A DNA stretch of 64,000 bases from Dama dama. Taxonomy: Eukaryota > Chordata > Mammalia > Artiodactyla > Cervidae. Numbering within the stretch: position 1 is the first letter of the stretch; each line of letters starts with the position of its first letter. Shown here one piece after another: positions 55,596-64,000 of the stretch. The notes beneath the pieces were generated by a model that had not been told where the DNA came from, made no database searches, and was given only the letters and a program-made list of their open reading frames with translations. A program made the position numbers and the translations under genes. The stretch spans positions 20,991,001-21,055,000 of the forward strand of contig NC_083691.1 in the NCBI RefSeq assembly GCF_033118175.1. The letters are read 5' to 3'.

Positions 55596-55830
55596 AATCC
55601 TTTATCGGGGCTTCCCTGCTGACTCGGGGGTAAAGAATCCACCTGCCAATGAAGGAGATGTGTGGCTCGATCCCTGGATTGGGAAGATCCCCTGGAGAAG
55701 GAAATGGCAACTCACTCCAGTACTCTTGCCTGGAGAATTCCATGGACAGAGGAGCCTGGAGGGCTACAGTCCATGGGGTCACAAAGAGCCAGACAGGACT
55801 TAACATCTAAACAACAACAAATCCTGTTTA
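55596..55830 (+). mobile_element. Bov-tA SINE with aged TSD
   Basis: The sense copy 55608-55819 runs from 'gggcttccctgctgactcgg' to 'gccagacaggacttaacatc' and an (aac)n tail. aatcctttat (55596-55605) and aatcctgttta (55820-55830) look like the duplication with one indel. Confidence 0.92.
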
Positions 55831-56360
55831 AGGGGGCGCTGGGCTGCATTTCTTAACTAGCTCACGGAATTCTCACTTTGCCAGGCATGTGGACAGTATG
55901 CAGAGAGTTCTTACCAATTGGGAATAACACTCCATTGCTGGATTAATTCAGTGGACACATGGGAAGGAATAAGGTTGGAGGGAATCACCCTGTTGTCTGA
56001 AACATAACCACTGACGGGACTTTTCTTGGTATGCATTTGGGTAGGAAAGTGTTAGCCAAAAAATCGGATGATGCATTTAATCTGCTGTAACCAGGCTTTC
56101 CCTGAACGACGCATCACCCCTCACCTCTCTCTCGCTGCTTCCCTTCCTGGCTTATGTGGTAGAATAGAACACAGTTTTCTGTGGAGCTTGCAGGTGGATA
56201 TCTGCATCTGAATCCCAGTTTTGTACCAAGCAACAAGTTGCTTTATCTCTGTGAACCTCACTTACCATCTTCATCTATGGAATGGAAGTGAACACAATCC
56301 TACAGTGATGCCCCTGCTTGGGACCATTAAAAAACTAATTAAAGGTCTAGCCACCAGTCT
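55831..56360. other. Unassigned DNA with a MIR-like relic
   Basis: About 56175-56330 reads as antisense MIR ('atctgaatcccagttttgta', 'tcacttaccatcttcatcta'). No gene was recognised. Confidence 0.4.
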
Positions 56361-56646
56361 TGGACTTTCCTGGTGTTTCAGTGGTCAAGAATCCTCCTGC
56401 CAGTGCAGAGGACATGCGTTCGATCGATCCCTGGTCTGGGAAGATTCCACATGTGGTGGAGCAACTAAGCCTGTGTGTCACAACTACTGAGCCTGCAGCT
56501 GCAATTACCGAAGCACGTGTGCCTAGAATCTGTGTTCCACAACAAAAGAAGTCACCACAATGAGAAGACCTCACACCCTGATGAAAAGTAGCCCCTGCTC
56601 TCTGGAACCTACTCCCAGCAGCAAAGACCCAGCACAGCCAAAAAAT
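56361..56646 (+). mobile_element. CHR-type SINE (long form)
   Basis: Sense: 'gactttcctggtgtttcagt', 'gtctgggaagattccacatg', 'acaactactgagcctgcagc', 'aagtcaccacaatgagaaga', 'gcaaagacccagcacagcca', then an A-rich tail. A four-base 'gatc' duplication sits in the head ('cgatcgatccctgg'). Confidence 0.8.
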
Positions 56647-56649
56647 TTG

Positions 56650-57085
56650 GAAGTGCTAGCCACCAATCTGAATATCACCTTTTCCGTACAGTTTCTTTTT
56701 ATTCCTACTCTCCTCATGCGATAGGCTCACACAATTCTGAGGGTGACTTTCAATCAAAGGGCATTGGGGTCTTAGGTTACTAAGCACAGTTGAGACAAGT
56801 TGCTTTTGAGGTTTCGGTTTCTAAAATTTGGTAGAAAGAGCCTCACCTTGGGGCAATACAGTAGCCTCATTTTTGGTTTTCTCTTTGGTGAGCTCTTTGA
56901 GGGCATGAGTAGCCTTTATCTTGTTTACTTTCCATTCTCAGAACACCTCTAGTGCCAGCTGAGACTCAGTAAATGATGGCTGATTATTAAATATATATTT
57001 GGGGGAACCTCAAAGATAGTATGATTTTTTATACCAGAAAGCTTATTATTGAATCCACTTTATGTAAGATTCATGCTTCTTCAAC
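56650..57085. other. Unassigned DNA
   Basis: No recognised gene or repeat. Confidence 0.3.
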
Positions 57086-57087
57086 CT

Positions 57088-57370
57088 TCTTCTTTTTTTT
57101 TAACTCTAATTTCTTTTTTGATTGAAATGCCTATTCTTGCTTGGAGAATCCCATGGACAGAGGAGCTTAGCAGGGTACAGTCCATAGGGTCCTAAAGAGT
57201 CGGACACAACTGAAGCAACTTAGCACACGCAGCTAACTTACAATGTTGTATTAGTTTCAGGTCACTTGATTCAGTTATACACATAAGGCTCTCTTTGTAC
57301 AGTCAATATTTTCTCCACAGGAGTCCATTTTTACTTAATTCAAGTTTCTTCCCTATCCCCTTCTTTTAAG
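57088..57370 (-). mobile_element. L1 3' UTR, antisense, split by a BovA
   Basis: A T-rich start at 57090-57118, then after the SINE 'acttacaatgttgtattagt', 'cacttgattcagttatacac' and 'tttacttaattcaagtttct': the antisense artiodactyl L1 3' end. The BovA at 57134 interrupts it. Confidence 0.65.
57134..57230 (+). mobile_element. BovA SINE, 5'-truncated
   Basis: Sense: 'cttggagaatcccatggaca' to 'gagtcggacacaactgaagc' and 'aacttagcacacgcagc'. It inserted within the antisense L1 fragment. Confidence 0.88.
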
Positions 57371-57380
57371 TGAAGTTATC

Positions 57381-57403
57381 AAAAAAAAAAAAAAAAAAAA
57401 AAA
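57381..57403. repeat. (A)23 homopolymer
   Basis: Uninterrupted A run of 23. It is not attached to a recognisable sense SINE or LINE end upstream, so it may be the tail of something decayed. Confidence 0.9.
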
Positions 57404-57459
57404 CAGATGGATACATGCATCCATAACTGCATATCAACATAAAGCAATGATACAACCCT

Positions 57460-57660
57460 AAGTGGGCAGAGTGGTAACTAGGAATGCAGGTCCTGTTACT
57501 TCATCTGGATTCAAGTCCTGATTCTGTAGTTGGGTAACTGGGCAGGTTGAATCACCTCTCTGAGTCTTGGTTCCCTCCTTCTCTGTAAAATAGAAATAGC
57601 AACACACACAAAAAAGAAATAATATAAATAATTAAAATGGTACCTACCCTTTGGAAGGCA
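57460..57660 (-). repeat. MIR SINE
   Basis: 'ggattcaagtcctgattctg', 'cacctctctgagtcttggtt' and 'ccttctctgtaaaatagaaa' are successive antisense MIR blocks. Confidence 0.6.
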
Positions 57661-58380
57661 GTTAAGGATGACAGTCACTACCCAGCTCATCCAGCAGCAT
57701 CTGGCCTGTGGCTAGTGCTTTCCAAACTGTTACACTGACAACATCTCCCAAACACAGGAGACAAGATAAGAAACCTCAGTCTCTGAAAGTCCTGAAACCC
57801 TGGATCAAGATCTATCAGGTCACCTGCTTTTGATGGGCACAGGCTGTGCCCAGTAGATGTTGCTTGCTGAAACAATGTTCTTGGAGACCTTCAAAGTCAG
57901 CATGTCTGAATTTGAACCCATAACTCTTAGCGGCCCTCTCTTGATCATCATCGCCGCATAGGTCACCCATGTCAGGAGCCTGTGAAGCTTCCTGGACTCC
58001 TTCCTCATGCTCTAACCCACATCATTATCAAGGGCTGTCAAATTGCCCTTTTTACAACATCTAGGACTCAGCACCAGCTTTTAAATCCCTCTGCCTGACA
58101 GCCTTCCTAATCCTTCACGTTGGTGGCCGGTCCATCTCCAGAACTCTGATTGGGTTTCGTTACAAAGCCGATCCTTCCCACACACAGCCGTGGAAAGAGT
58201 CATTCTCACAAACCAATAGGAAAATGCCCCACTTTGCAAATCCTTCTTTGACCCCTGCTGGATCCAGGAAAAAGGTCACACTCCATCCCAGTGTGGGAAC
58301 CTCCTGGCCTCACCAGCCTGCCTCCTCCCAACCTTTGCTCCAGCACCCAAAGAATACCGCTGTGCTTGTAACTTACTGCA
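57661..58380. other. Unassigned DNA
   Basis: No gene or family-level repeat call that I can support. 62-65-codon frames lack motifs. Confidence 0.3.
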
Positions 58381-58384
58381 CAGT

Positions 58385-59345
58385 CCTCTGCCTGAATGCC
58401 CTTCCTCTTTGGTCTTCCTAACAGAGTCCCACTTTTTGTGTGAAGGCTCTTTCAACTCTCACCTGCTCTGTGACTCTTCCCTAGGCCTGAGACTCTGATC
58501 CTGTCTCTCTTACCTCTCGTATTTAGGCATATCTCCCTTTGCTACCATAATTCCCCAACAGCCCTTATCACCCAGTATGGTTATTATGGATGGTCTTTCT
58601 GTCTCCCTGGTTACACTGTGAAACACACAGTAATTGCCAGCATGAGGGCATCATTCACCGAAGTCATACCACCCAGAATAGGGTTTAGAACAAAACAAAT
58701 CATCAAAAAATACTTAATAAATGAATGAGAATGATTACTGAATTAATCAAGTGTGAAGGTAAGGAATTAGAGGGCACACAGGAAACAGTCTGCTTGGGCT
58801 GCTGTTAACCCAGAAGACTGTGGGGGTGGCTCCCTCACCCCCTGAAAGTCCTAGCACAAATGTCATCTTCCTAGCAAGGTGGTCACTGATTGCTGAATTT
58901 AAACCCCCTCACCCTGCACTCGCCACCCCCTTTCCTCCTGCCTTTCTCTAAAGCCCTTGTCATCATGGAAAAGTGAAAATGAAAGTGTTAGTTGCTCAGT
59001 CACGTTCCACTCCTTGCGACTCCTAGCTCACCAGGCTCCTCTGTCCATGGAATTCTCCAGGCAAGGATACTGGAGTGGGTAGCCACTCCCTTCTCCAGGG
59101 GATCTTACCGACCCAGGCATCGAGCCCAGGTCTCCCGCATGGCAGGCAGACTCTACTTTCTGAGCCACCAGGGATGGAACGTAGCATGTGTTGTCATCTT
59201 TCATTTCTTTCTTTCTTTATCCCCTGACTAGAATGCAAGCCTTACAGAGGCAGGGATTTTGCTCGCTTCGCCCATTACTGTACCCAGAACAATGTCTGAT
59301 ATACTTCAGGTACTCAGGGCATGTTATACTGAAAATGAATGAATG
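58385..59345 (-). repeat. L2-like LINE relics, interrupted by a Bov-tA
   Basis: 'tttgtgtgaaggctctttca' to 'tggttacactgtgaaacaca' and, separately, 'tcctagcacaaatgtcatct', 'aaagcccttgtcatcatgga', resuming after the SINE with 'ctgactagaatgcaagcctt' and a (gaat)n end at about 59335-59348. This is the usual antisense L2 3' region. Confidence 0.5.
58975..59173 (-). mobile_element. Bov-tA SINE in L2
   Basis: Antisense: 'gtgttagttgctcagtcacg', 'ggcaaggatactggagtggg', 'ggcaggcagactctactttc', ending 'gagccaccaggga'. A small deletion removes part of the 'ccccatggactgtagcc' block. Confidence 0.9.
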
Positions 59346-59690
59346 AATGTCAAGCATTCATGACTTTTGTTGTAGCTGATAGGTTTGTTAGAAAAGGGAG
59401 TGATCATTTTAGCCTAAGGCTAATGACTCCTTTGAAGTTTAAGGTCCATTAAACCAATTTTAATATAGATTCCATTTATCAAAAAAAACAAAGAATATTC
59501 TTTTTGATGATCTTATCTACTCTTTATTAGTTTCAGACTAAACCAATGGAAGAATCAAATATCATTAATATAAAATTCAAATATTAAACTAGTAATAATA
59601 TCAAAGAGAATCAATAATGTGGCTAACACTTCACCCCTTTTACTATGAGCTAGGCTCTCTCTCAAGCATATGACATATTTTGTTCTGCTT
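59346..59690. other. Unassigned AT-rich DNA
   Basis: No recognised gene or repeat. Confidence 0.3.
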
Positions 59691-59692
59691 TG

Positions 59693-59890
59693 CTATTTTT
59701 TAATACTTATTTTTATCTATTTGGCTGTGCCGGATCTTAGTTGCAGCACTTGAGATCTTTCATCTTCATTGAGGCATGAGGGATCTTTTAGTTGTGGCCT
59801 GTGGGGTCTAGTTCCACGACCAGGGATCGAACCCAGATCCACTTCATTGGGAATGTAGAGTCTTAGCTATTGGGTTACCAGGGAAGTCCC
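59693..59890 (-). mobile_element. CHR-type SINE
   Basis: Antisense: 'tatttggctgtgccggatct', 'tgaggcatgagggatctttt', 'ccacgaccagggatcgaacc', 'gggttaccagggaagtccc'. Confidence 0.78.
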
Positions 59891-59932
59891 CATATGACAT
59901 GTATTAACTCATTTAATCATCACTTTAGCCCC

Positions 59933-60352
59933 ATCAGTTAGTATTATTATTTTTCCATTTTAAAAGTCAGAGCACTGAGGTGCGGAGAGGTTAAGCAACT
60001 CACTCGAGGTCACAGAGCTGCAGTGTGGGGAAATCCAGAGGTCATGGTGAAAAATGAAAGTGAAAGTCATTCAGTCGTGACCAACTCTTTGTGACCCCAT
60101 GGACTATACAGTCCATGGAATTCTCCAGGCCAGAATACTGGAGTGCGTAGCGTTTCCCTTCTCCAGGGGATCTTCCCAACCCAGGGAATCACACCCGGGT
60201 CTCCTGCATTGCAGGCAGATTCTTTACCAGCTGAGCTATCAGTTAGTATTATTATCTCCCCATTTAACAAATCAGAGCGCTGAGGTGTAGAGAGGTTAAG
60301 CAATTCACTTGAGGTCACAGGGCTGCAGTGTGGGGAATCCAGAGGTCATGGT
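59933..60352 (-). mobile_element. Bov-tA SINE flanked by ~115-bp direct duplications
   Basis: The SINE body is about 60049-60237, antisense, with its tRNA-like head cut short at 'ctgagct'. The sequences 59933-60048 and 60238-60352 are direct repeats, about 12 mismatches and one gap by eye. Each contains an MIR core ('gagaggttaagcaa') plus non-MIR bases that also match. The repeats abut both SINE ends, as a target-site duplication would, but they are several times longer than usual. Confidence 0.85.
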
Positions 60353-60545
60353 AGAACAGAAGAAAAGCAACAGAGCAAAGAGCTTGCATTCAAGCTCTTA
60401 ACCAAGTCACATGTGCAAGTAACCTCATCTTCTAAACTTCGGTAACCTCACCTGGAAGATGAGAAGGATGGTACACGTTCACATGGTTGTTGAGAGGCTG
60501 ACAGTCATTATATTAATATGTGAAAATGCAGTCAAAACAAGAGCT
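60353..60545. other. MIR-like remainder
   Basis: 'ttcggtaacctcacctggaa' and neighbours are consistent with a decayed antisense MIR. Nothing else was seen. Confidence 0.3.
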
Positions 60546-60549
60546 AATG

Positions 60550-60690
60550 GGGGCACTTCCCTGGTGGTCCAGTGGTTATGTGGTCCAGTGGTCTGTGCTC
60601 CCAATGCAGGTGGCCCAGGTTCAGTCCTTGGTCAGGGAACTAAGATTTCGCATGCTGAATGCCTTGGCCAAAAACAAACAAGACATGAGC
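60550..60690 (+). mobile_element. CHR-type SINE (short form) with internal repeat
   Basis: Sense: 'gcacttccctggtggtccag', 'tcccaatgcaggtggcccag', 'tcagggaactaagatttcgc', 'tggccaaaaacaaacaa'. A 13-base word, gtggtccagtggt, is repeated at 60564-60576 and 60580-60592. Confidence 0.78.
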
Positions 60691-61060
60691 TACTGTTACT
60701 CATTGGGTAACATTAGGATGTTAATATTTTTATCCCATTCAATGTTATGACACTATTATAATTACTACCTGATTGCCTCCATCTTATTCCAGGAAACAAA
60801 CGTTGCTTTCCTTGGCAGTTAATTCATACATCCTGGGCATAAGTTGTTTTCCCTTGTCTCTCGTGTCCCCAAGCAGCCTACAAGCTGAGCTGAGGTTCAG
60901 ATCTTCTGGGAGGTAGAGATGGTCTTCTCAGCTGACAGCCAGGCCAAACGTTACAGGATCTCTTCATTTGAACAGCGAGAGAGCCTAGTTAGTTGACATC
61001 AAAGGTGTGAATTTAAAGACCTCTGCCACCTGATGAAGATCCTTCTGTGTTAAAACAAGT
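60691..61060. other. Unassigned DNA
   Basis: No recognised gene or repeat. Confidence 0.3.
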
Positions 61061-61063
61061 TCT

Positions 61064-61380
61064 GGGGCTTCCCTGGTGGGCTCTGTGGTAAAGGATCTTC
61101 TTGCCAAGGCCAGAGACGTGAGTTCAATCCCTGATCCGGGAAGATCCCACATTCTGTGGAGCAACTAAGCCCACGTACTACAACTACTGAGCCTGTGCCC
61201 TAGAGCCCACGAGCCACAGCTACTGAAGATGAGCACCCTACAGCCTGTGTCTGCAACCAAAGAGGCCACCGCAATGGGAAGCCGGAGCACCACATCTGGA
61301 GAGTAGCCCCCGTTCTCTGTAACTAGAGAAAGCAGAAACAAAAAGCCAGCACAGGCAAAAACAAAGAAAGAAAGAAAATT
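61064..61380 (+). mobile_element. CHR-type SINE (long form)
   Basis: Sense: 'ggggcttccctggtgggctc', 'atccgggaagatcccacatt', 'acaactactgagcctgtgcc', 'gaggccaccgcaatgggaag', 'aagccagcacaggcaaaaac', then an (aaag)n tail. The minus frame 61165-61473 is a translation of this SINE and not a gene. Confidence 0.82.
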
Positions 61381-61484
61381 TAAAAACCAAGTTCTGCCCC
61401 AGGGCCTTTCTCCCCATCCACCCTCTTCGGACAATGATTTCCCCCTTCTATCTAGGAACCAGTTAATTCTCACTGCTCACGCTG

Positions 61485-61760
61485 CCTCTTCAGAGAAGCA
61501 CCCTCAGGCCTCCAGGGTAGATCGGACACCCTGCTTCCTGCTCAGTCCATGCCCACATATCTCCACTGGCACAGCCACAGCCCTGAGGCAGACATCAGTT
61601 GCATAATTGGTAAGTATCTGTCTCCACTAAAATATAAGTTGGATGAAGTCAGAGACCATCTCTATCTTTTTCAACATTGAAACCCAGGGCCCTTTGTAAC
61701 TACAACACCTTGCCTGCAGAAGGTGCTCACTAAAATATTCTGAGTGAAAGAAAGCACCCA
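61485..61760 (-). repeat. L2-like relic
   Basis: 'cactaaaatataagttggat' followed by 'gaaggtgctcactaaaatat' fits the antisense L2 3' end. The stretch before it is weaker. Confidence 0.4.
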
Positions 61761-62955
61761 TTGGCCACTCTGAGGAAGCCCCAAGCTCTCTGAGCCTTGG
61801 TTTGCACGTCTGTCAAAGAATCTGCTCGGCCATGGCGTGATTGCAATGGATACTGCAGTGAGAGCTCTCATGGCACAAAAAAGGAACAAGCAAGCAGGGA
61901 CCAAGGCACCACAGTTTCTATCCAAAGCTAAAATGCTTCACCTCCTAAAACGGAGGTGAAAAATGCTTCCAAGATACAAACAAATAGAGTTATGCACCAG
62001 ACATTGTTATTTGGAGCAAAAGCAACCAGGAGGGAGAAAAGGACATATGTTAACTTGGAGGGCAGAAAGAATTCCAAGCTCTGCAGTATCTTTGGAATTC
62101 TTGGAGCCCTTTCAGCATGAATCGGGTTACACGGGAGATATATTTGGGTTTTGCCATCCACTCAGGGGTGCTTCACATCGGCCATGGAGATGAATCTTCA
62201 CTTACTGTAAATAGAATGAAGAGAGGTCTGTTGCTAAATTATTTATTGCAAATTACATCTTGCCTGAAGCAATGATGTTTTTAGGTTCCACAAAGGTAGC
62301 TGTGTATAGTCTATAGTCATTATATAAAGGAAACTCTGACAGTTTAGATTATAAAACATAAATTATTTGTTCATCAACTGGCGAAGAGCACACAGCATGA
62401 CTCTACTGTGTTAGTACAGGAGACTACAAATAGATATCTGCATCTTCTCCCAAACACTCTGTCCACATTTGCCATAAAGATCCACTAATCAATGTTTGTT
62501 TTCCATCCTGTAGAATGAAAAGCAGAATTTCCTCTCCTTTGCCTGATGGGTCCTGCATGGCTTCCCAGGGCCTGTGGAGAGAGATCCAGGCTTAGAGGAA
62601 TCTTCCCAACACAATACTGAATAAATCCCTTACAAAGCTTCACATTACAACAGATAGATTGAGAAAGCCCGTCACATTCCTCCCTTTAATTGCAACAGGT
62701 TTGAGGTTTAGGGAGATTTCTCAATAGGGAAACACCTCATATACCTCTTTCTCTGTTTTTTAAATAGATGCAGGTATTTTCCTTTCTGGAAAGGCATGTT
62801 TTCATGCCCAAATTTTTATTCCTCTTTTTGCTTCTACTTCCTCCAATCTTTTCCTATAATCAGTTAATAATGATCATTCATTTGGTCATTCATTTAGCAA
62901 ACATGTATTAATGCCTATCATGGATTAAACTCACTATCTATATAGATAACGCCAC
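61761..62955. other. Unassigned DNA
   Basis: 1.2 kb without a recognised element. The part at 62190-62430 is AT-rich and has no obvious repeat origin, so it is a reasonable place to look for conserved noncoding sequence. Confidence 0.3.
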
Positions 62956-62959
62956 TGGC

Positions 62960-63190
62960 TTTCCTCCAGCTCAGCCTTGGCACCTTGAGCACCCTTCTCC
63001 TGAAAGCCTTCTCTCCCTCCAGTGCTCTTATCCTCCAGATCTTAGATCAGATTTTACCAACTTGAGGACTCTTTTAGATCATCAAGCTGGATTCCGCCTC
63101 TCTGATGTCCCCACACCCAATGTACACACTCCATGCTCTCATTTTCCTCTGTCCAACCTCTCCCAGAACTTTCTACATTTTGAATATATC
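62960..63190 (-). repeat. L2-like relic
   Basis: Pyrimidine-rich stretch, 'cccttctcctgaaagccttc', 'tgctctcattttcctctgtc', typical of antisense L2 but short on diagnostic words. Confidence 0.35.
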
Positions 63191-63248
63191 TGGTGATATG
63201 TTCCCTACATGGAGTTGCATATGTGGATGCATTTCATAATCACATTAG

Positions 63249-63465
63249 GGGCTTCCCCGGTGACTTAGATGGTAAAGAATCTACCTGCAATGCAGAAGAC
63301 CTGGGTTTGATCCCTGGATTGGGAAGATCTCCTGGAGAAGGAAATGACAACCCACTCCAGTATTCTTGCCTGGAGAATCCCATGGACAGAGGAGCCTGAT
63401 GGGCTGTAGTCTATGGAGTTGCAAACAGTCAGATATGACTGAGCAACTAACACTTTCACTTTTTC
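63249..63465 (+). mobile_element. Bov-tA SINE
   Basis: Full sense copy from 'ggggcttccccggtgactta' through 'cccactccagtattcttgcc' to 'gactgagcaactaacacttt' and a 'tcactttttcactg' tail. The head-to-tail length is typical. Confidence 0.93.
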
Positions 63466-63985
63466 ACTGCTCATCATCAGATGGATCATGATCGATATGT
63501 ATTTGTTGAGCGACCGACCTGTTTGCAAACAGTCACAAAATTGAGAGTAGCTTCTGCAGTCAAAGTTTCTTATCACGTGGTCATGTACTCCTCTCTGCAG
63601 CCCTTCTCGGAGTGGCTGTCCTCCAGGGCCCTCTTAAGGGGCCTGGGCTGTGTCCAACTTGAGACTCTGCCATCTTCCGGACTGAGTCGGATGGCAGATG
63701 GAGAGCAGAACATGTCTAGTGGACACCTCGGTCTGGAAGGGACACACGTCTTGCTCATCCACCATCCTTTGGCCAGAATTAGTCACATGACTCATCAAGT
63801 GGAAGGGTGGCTGGAGAATGGAGCGGGGTCCCCTCTTATTAGTGGATGCAGCTAGGATCAGCCACAGGCACCTAAAAGGATGATGAGGATTCTGATGGGC
63901 AAAGACATGGGCGGGGGAGGAAAGCAAATAGCATAAGCAAGGGCTGGGGGAGGGAAACAAGAAATAATAATAACAAAACCCTAAT
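63466..63985. other. Unassigned DNA
   Basis: Overlapping frames on both strands (63481-63960). None has a recognisable domain. Confidence 0.3.
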
Positions 63986-63990
63986 GATTT

Positions 63991-64000
63991 TGGGGCTTCC
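63991..64000 (+). mobile_element. Possible start of another SINE at the window edge
   Basis: The last bases, 'ggggcttcc', match the first bases of Bov-tA/CHR heads. Too short to be sure. Confidence 0.35.

Noticed and set aside
61165..61473. 102-codon minus-strand frame
   Set aside because: It lies mostly on a CHR SINE and is an antisense translation of that repeat.

Overview
The window is nuclear DNA of a ruminant, most likely a bovid or a close relative. The diagnosis rests on repeats: about 28 copies of the tRNA-Glu-derived Bov-tA/BovA SINE, six pieces of the BovB (RTE) LINE, L1 copies with the bovine-type 3' UTR, cetartiodactyl CHR-type SINEs and LTR-like segments resembling ruminant endogenous retroviruses. 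Family names come from recognising their sequence by eye, not from a database search. I found no convincing host exon, no rRNA or tRNA gene, no CRISPR array and nothing bacterial. The stretch looks intergenic or deeply intronic.

Layout. 1-2.7 kb holds single-copy DNA with two bovine-type L1 3' ends. About 3-7.3 kb is one ancient, internally deleted L1 carrying three younger SINEs. 7.3-14.2 kb is mostly unassigned, with a BovB 3' end, MIR/MER5-type remnants and an AT-rich block rich in homeodomain-type sites (13.7-14.1 kb). 14.3-16.6 kb is a cluster of L1 3' ends and four SINEs. 19.0-21.1 kb has a BovB copy with an uninterrupted reverse-transcriptase frame and, after about 400 bp, a nested BovB/BovA insertion. 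21-44 kb is largely unassigned sequence sprinkled with SINEs, MIR relics and one good RFX X-box-like motif. 44.2-46.8 kb has an inverted SINE pair directly followed by the best preserved mobile element here: a 5'-truncated L1 with an intact 16-bp target-site duplication and an open ORF2 C-terminus. 48.6-50.1 kb is a decayed BovB. 51.3-54.8 kb holds three LTR-like segments. 56-64 kb is rich in CHR SINEs and L2/MIR relics, and includes a SINE flanked by an unusually long (~115 bp) direct duplication.

Nothing here amounts to a cooperating gene system. The only protein-coding signal is retrotransposon: the C-terminal part of BovB reverse transcriptase and the C-terminal part of L1 ORF2. Both lack their N-terminal endonuclease and cannot be autonomous. 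The SINEs are the non-autonomous partners of such LINEs (BovB for Bov-tA, by established knowledge). The most useful leads are insertion-mechanism oddities and two candidate regulatory motifs, not a new pathway.
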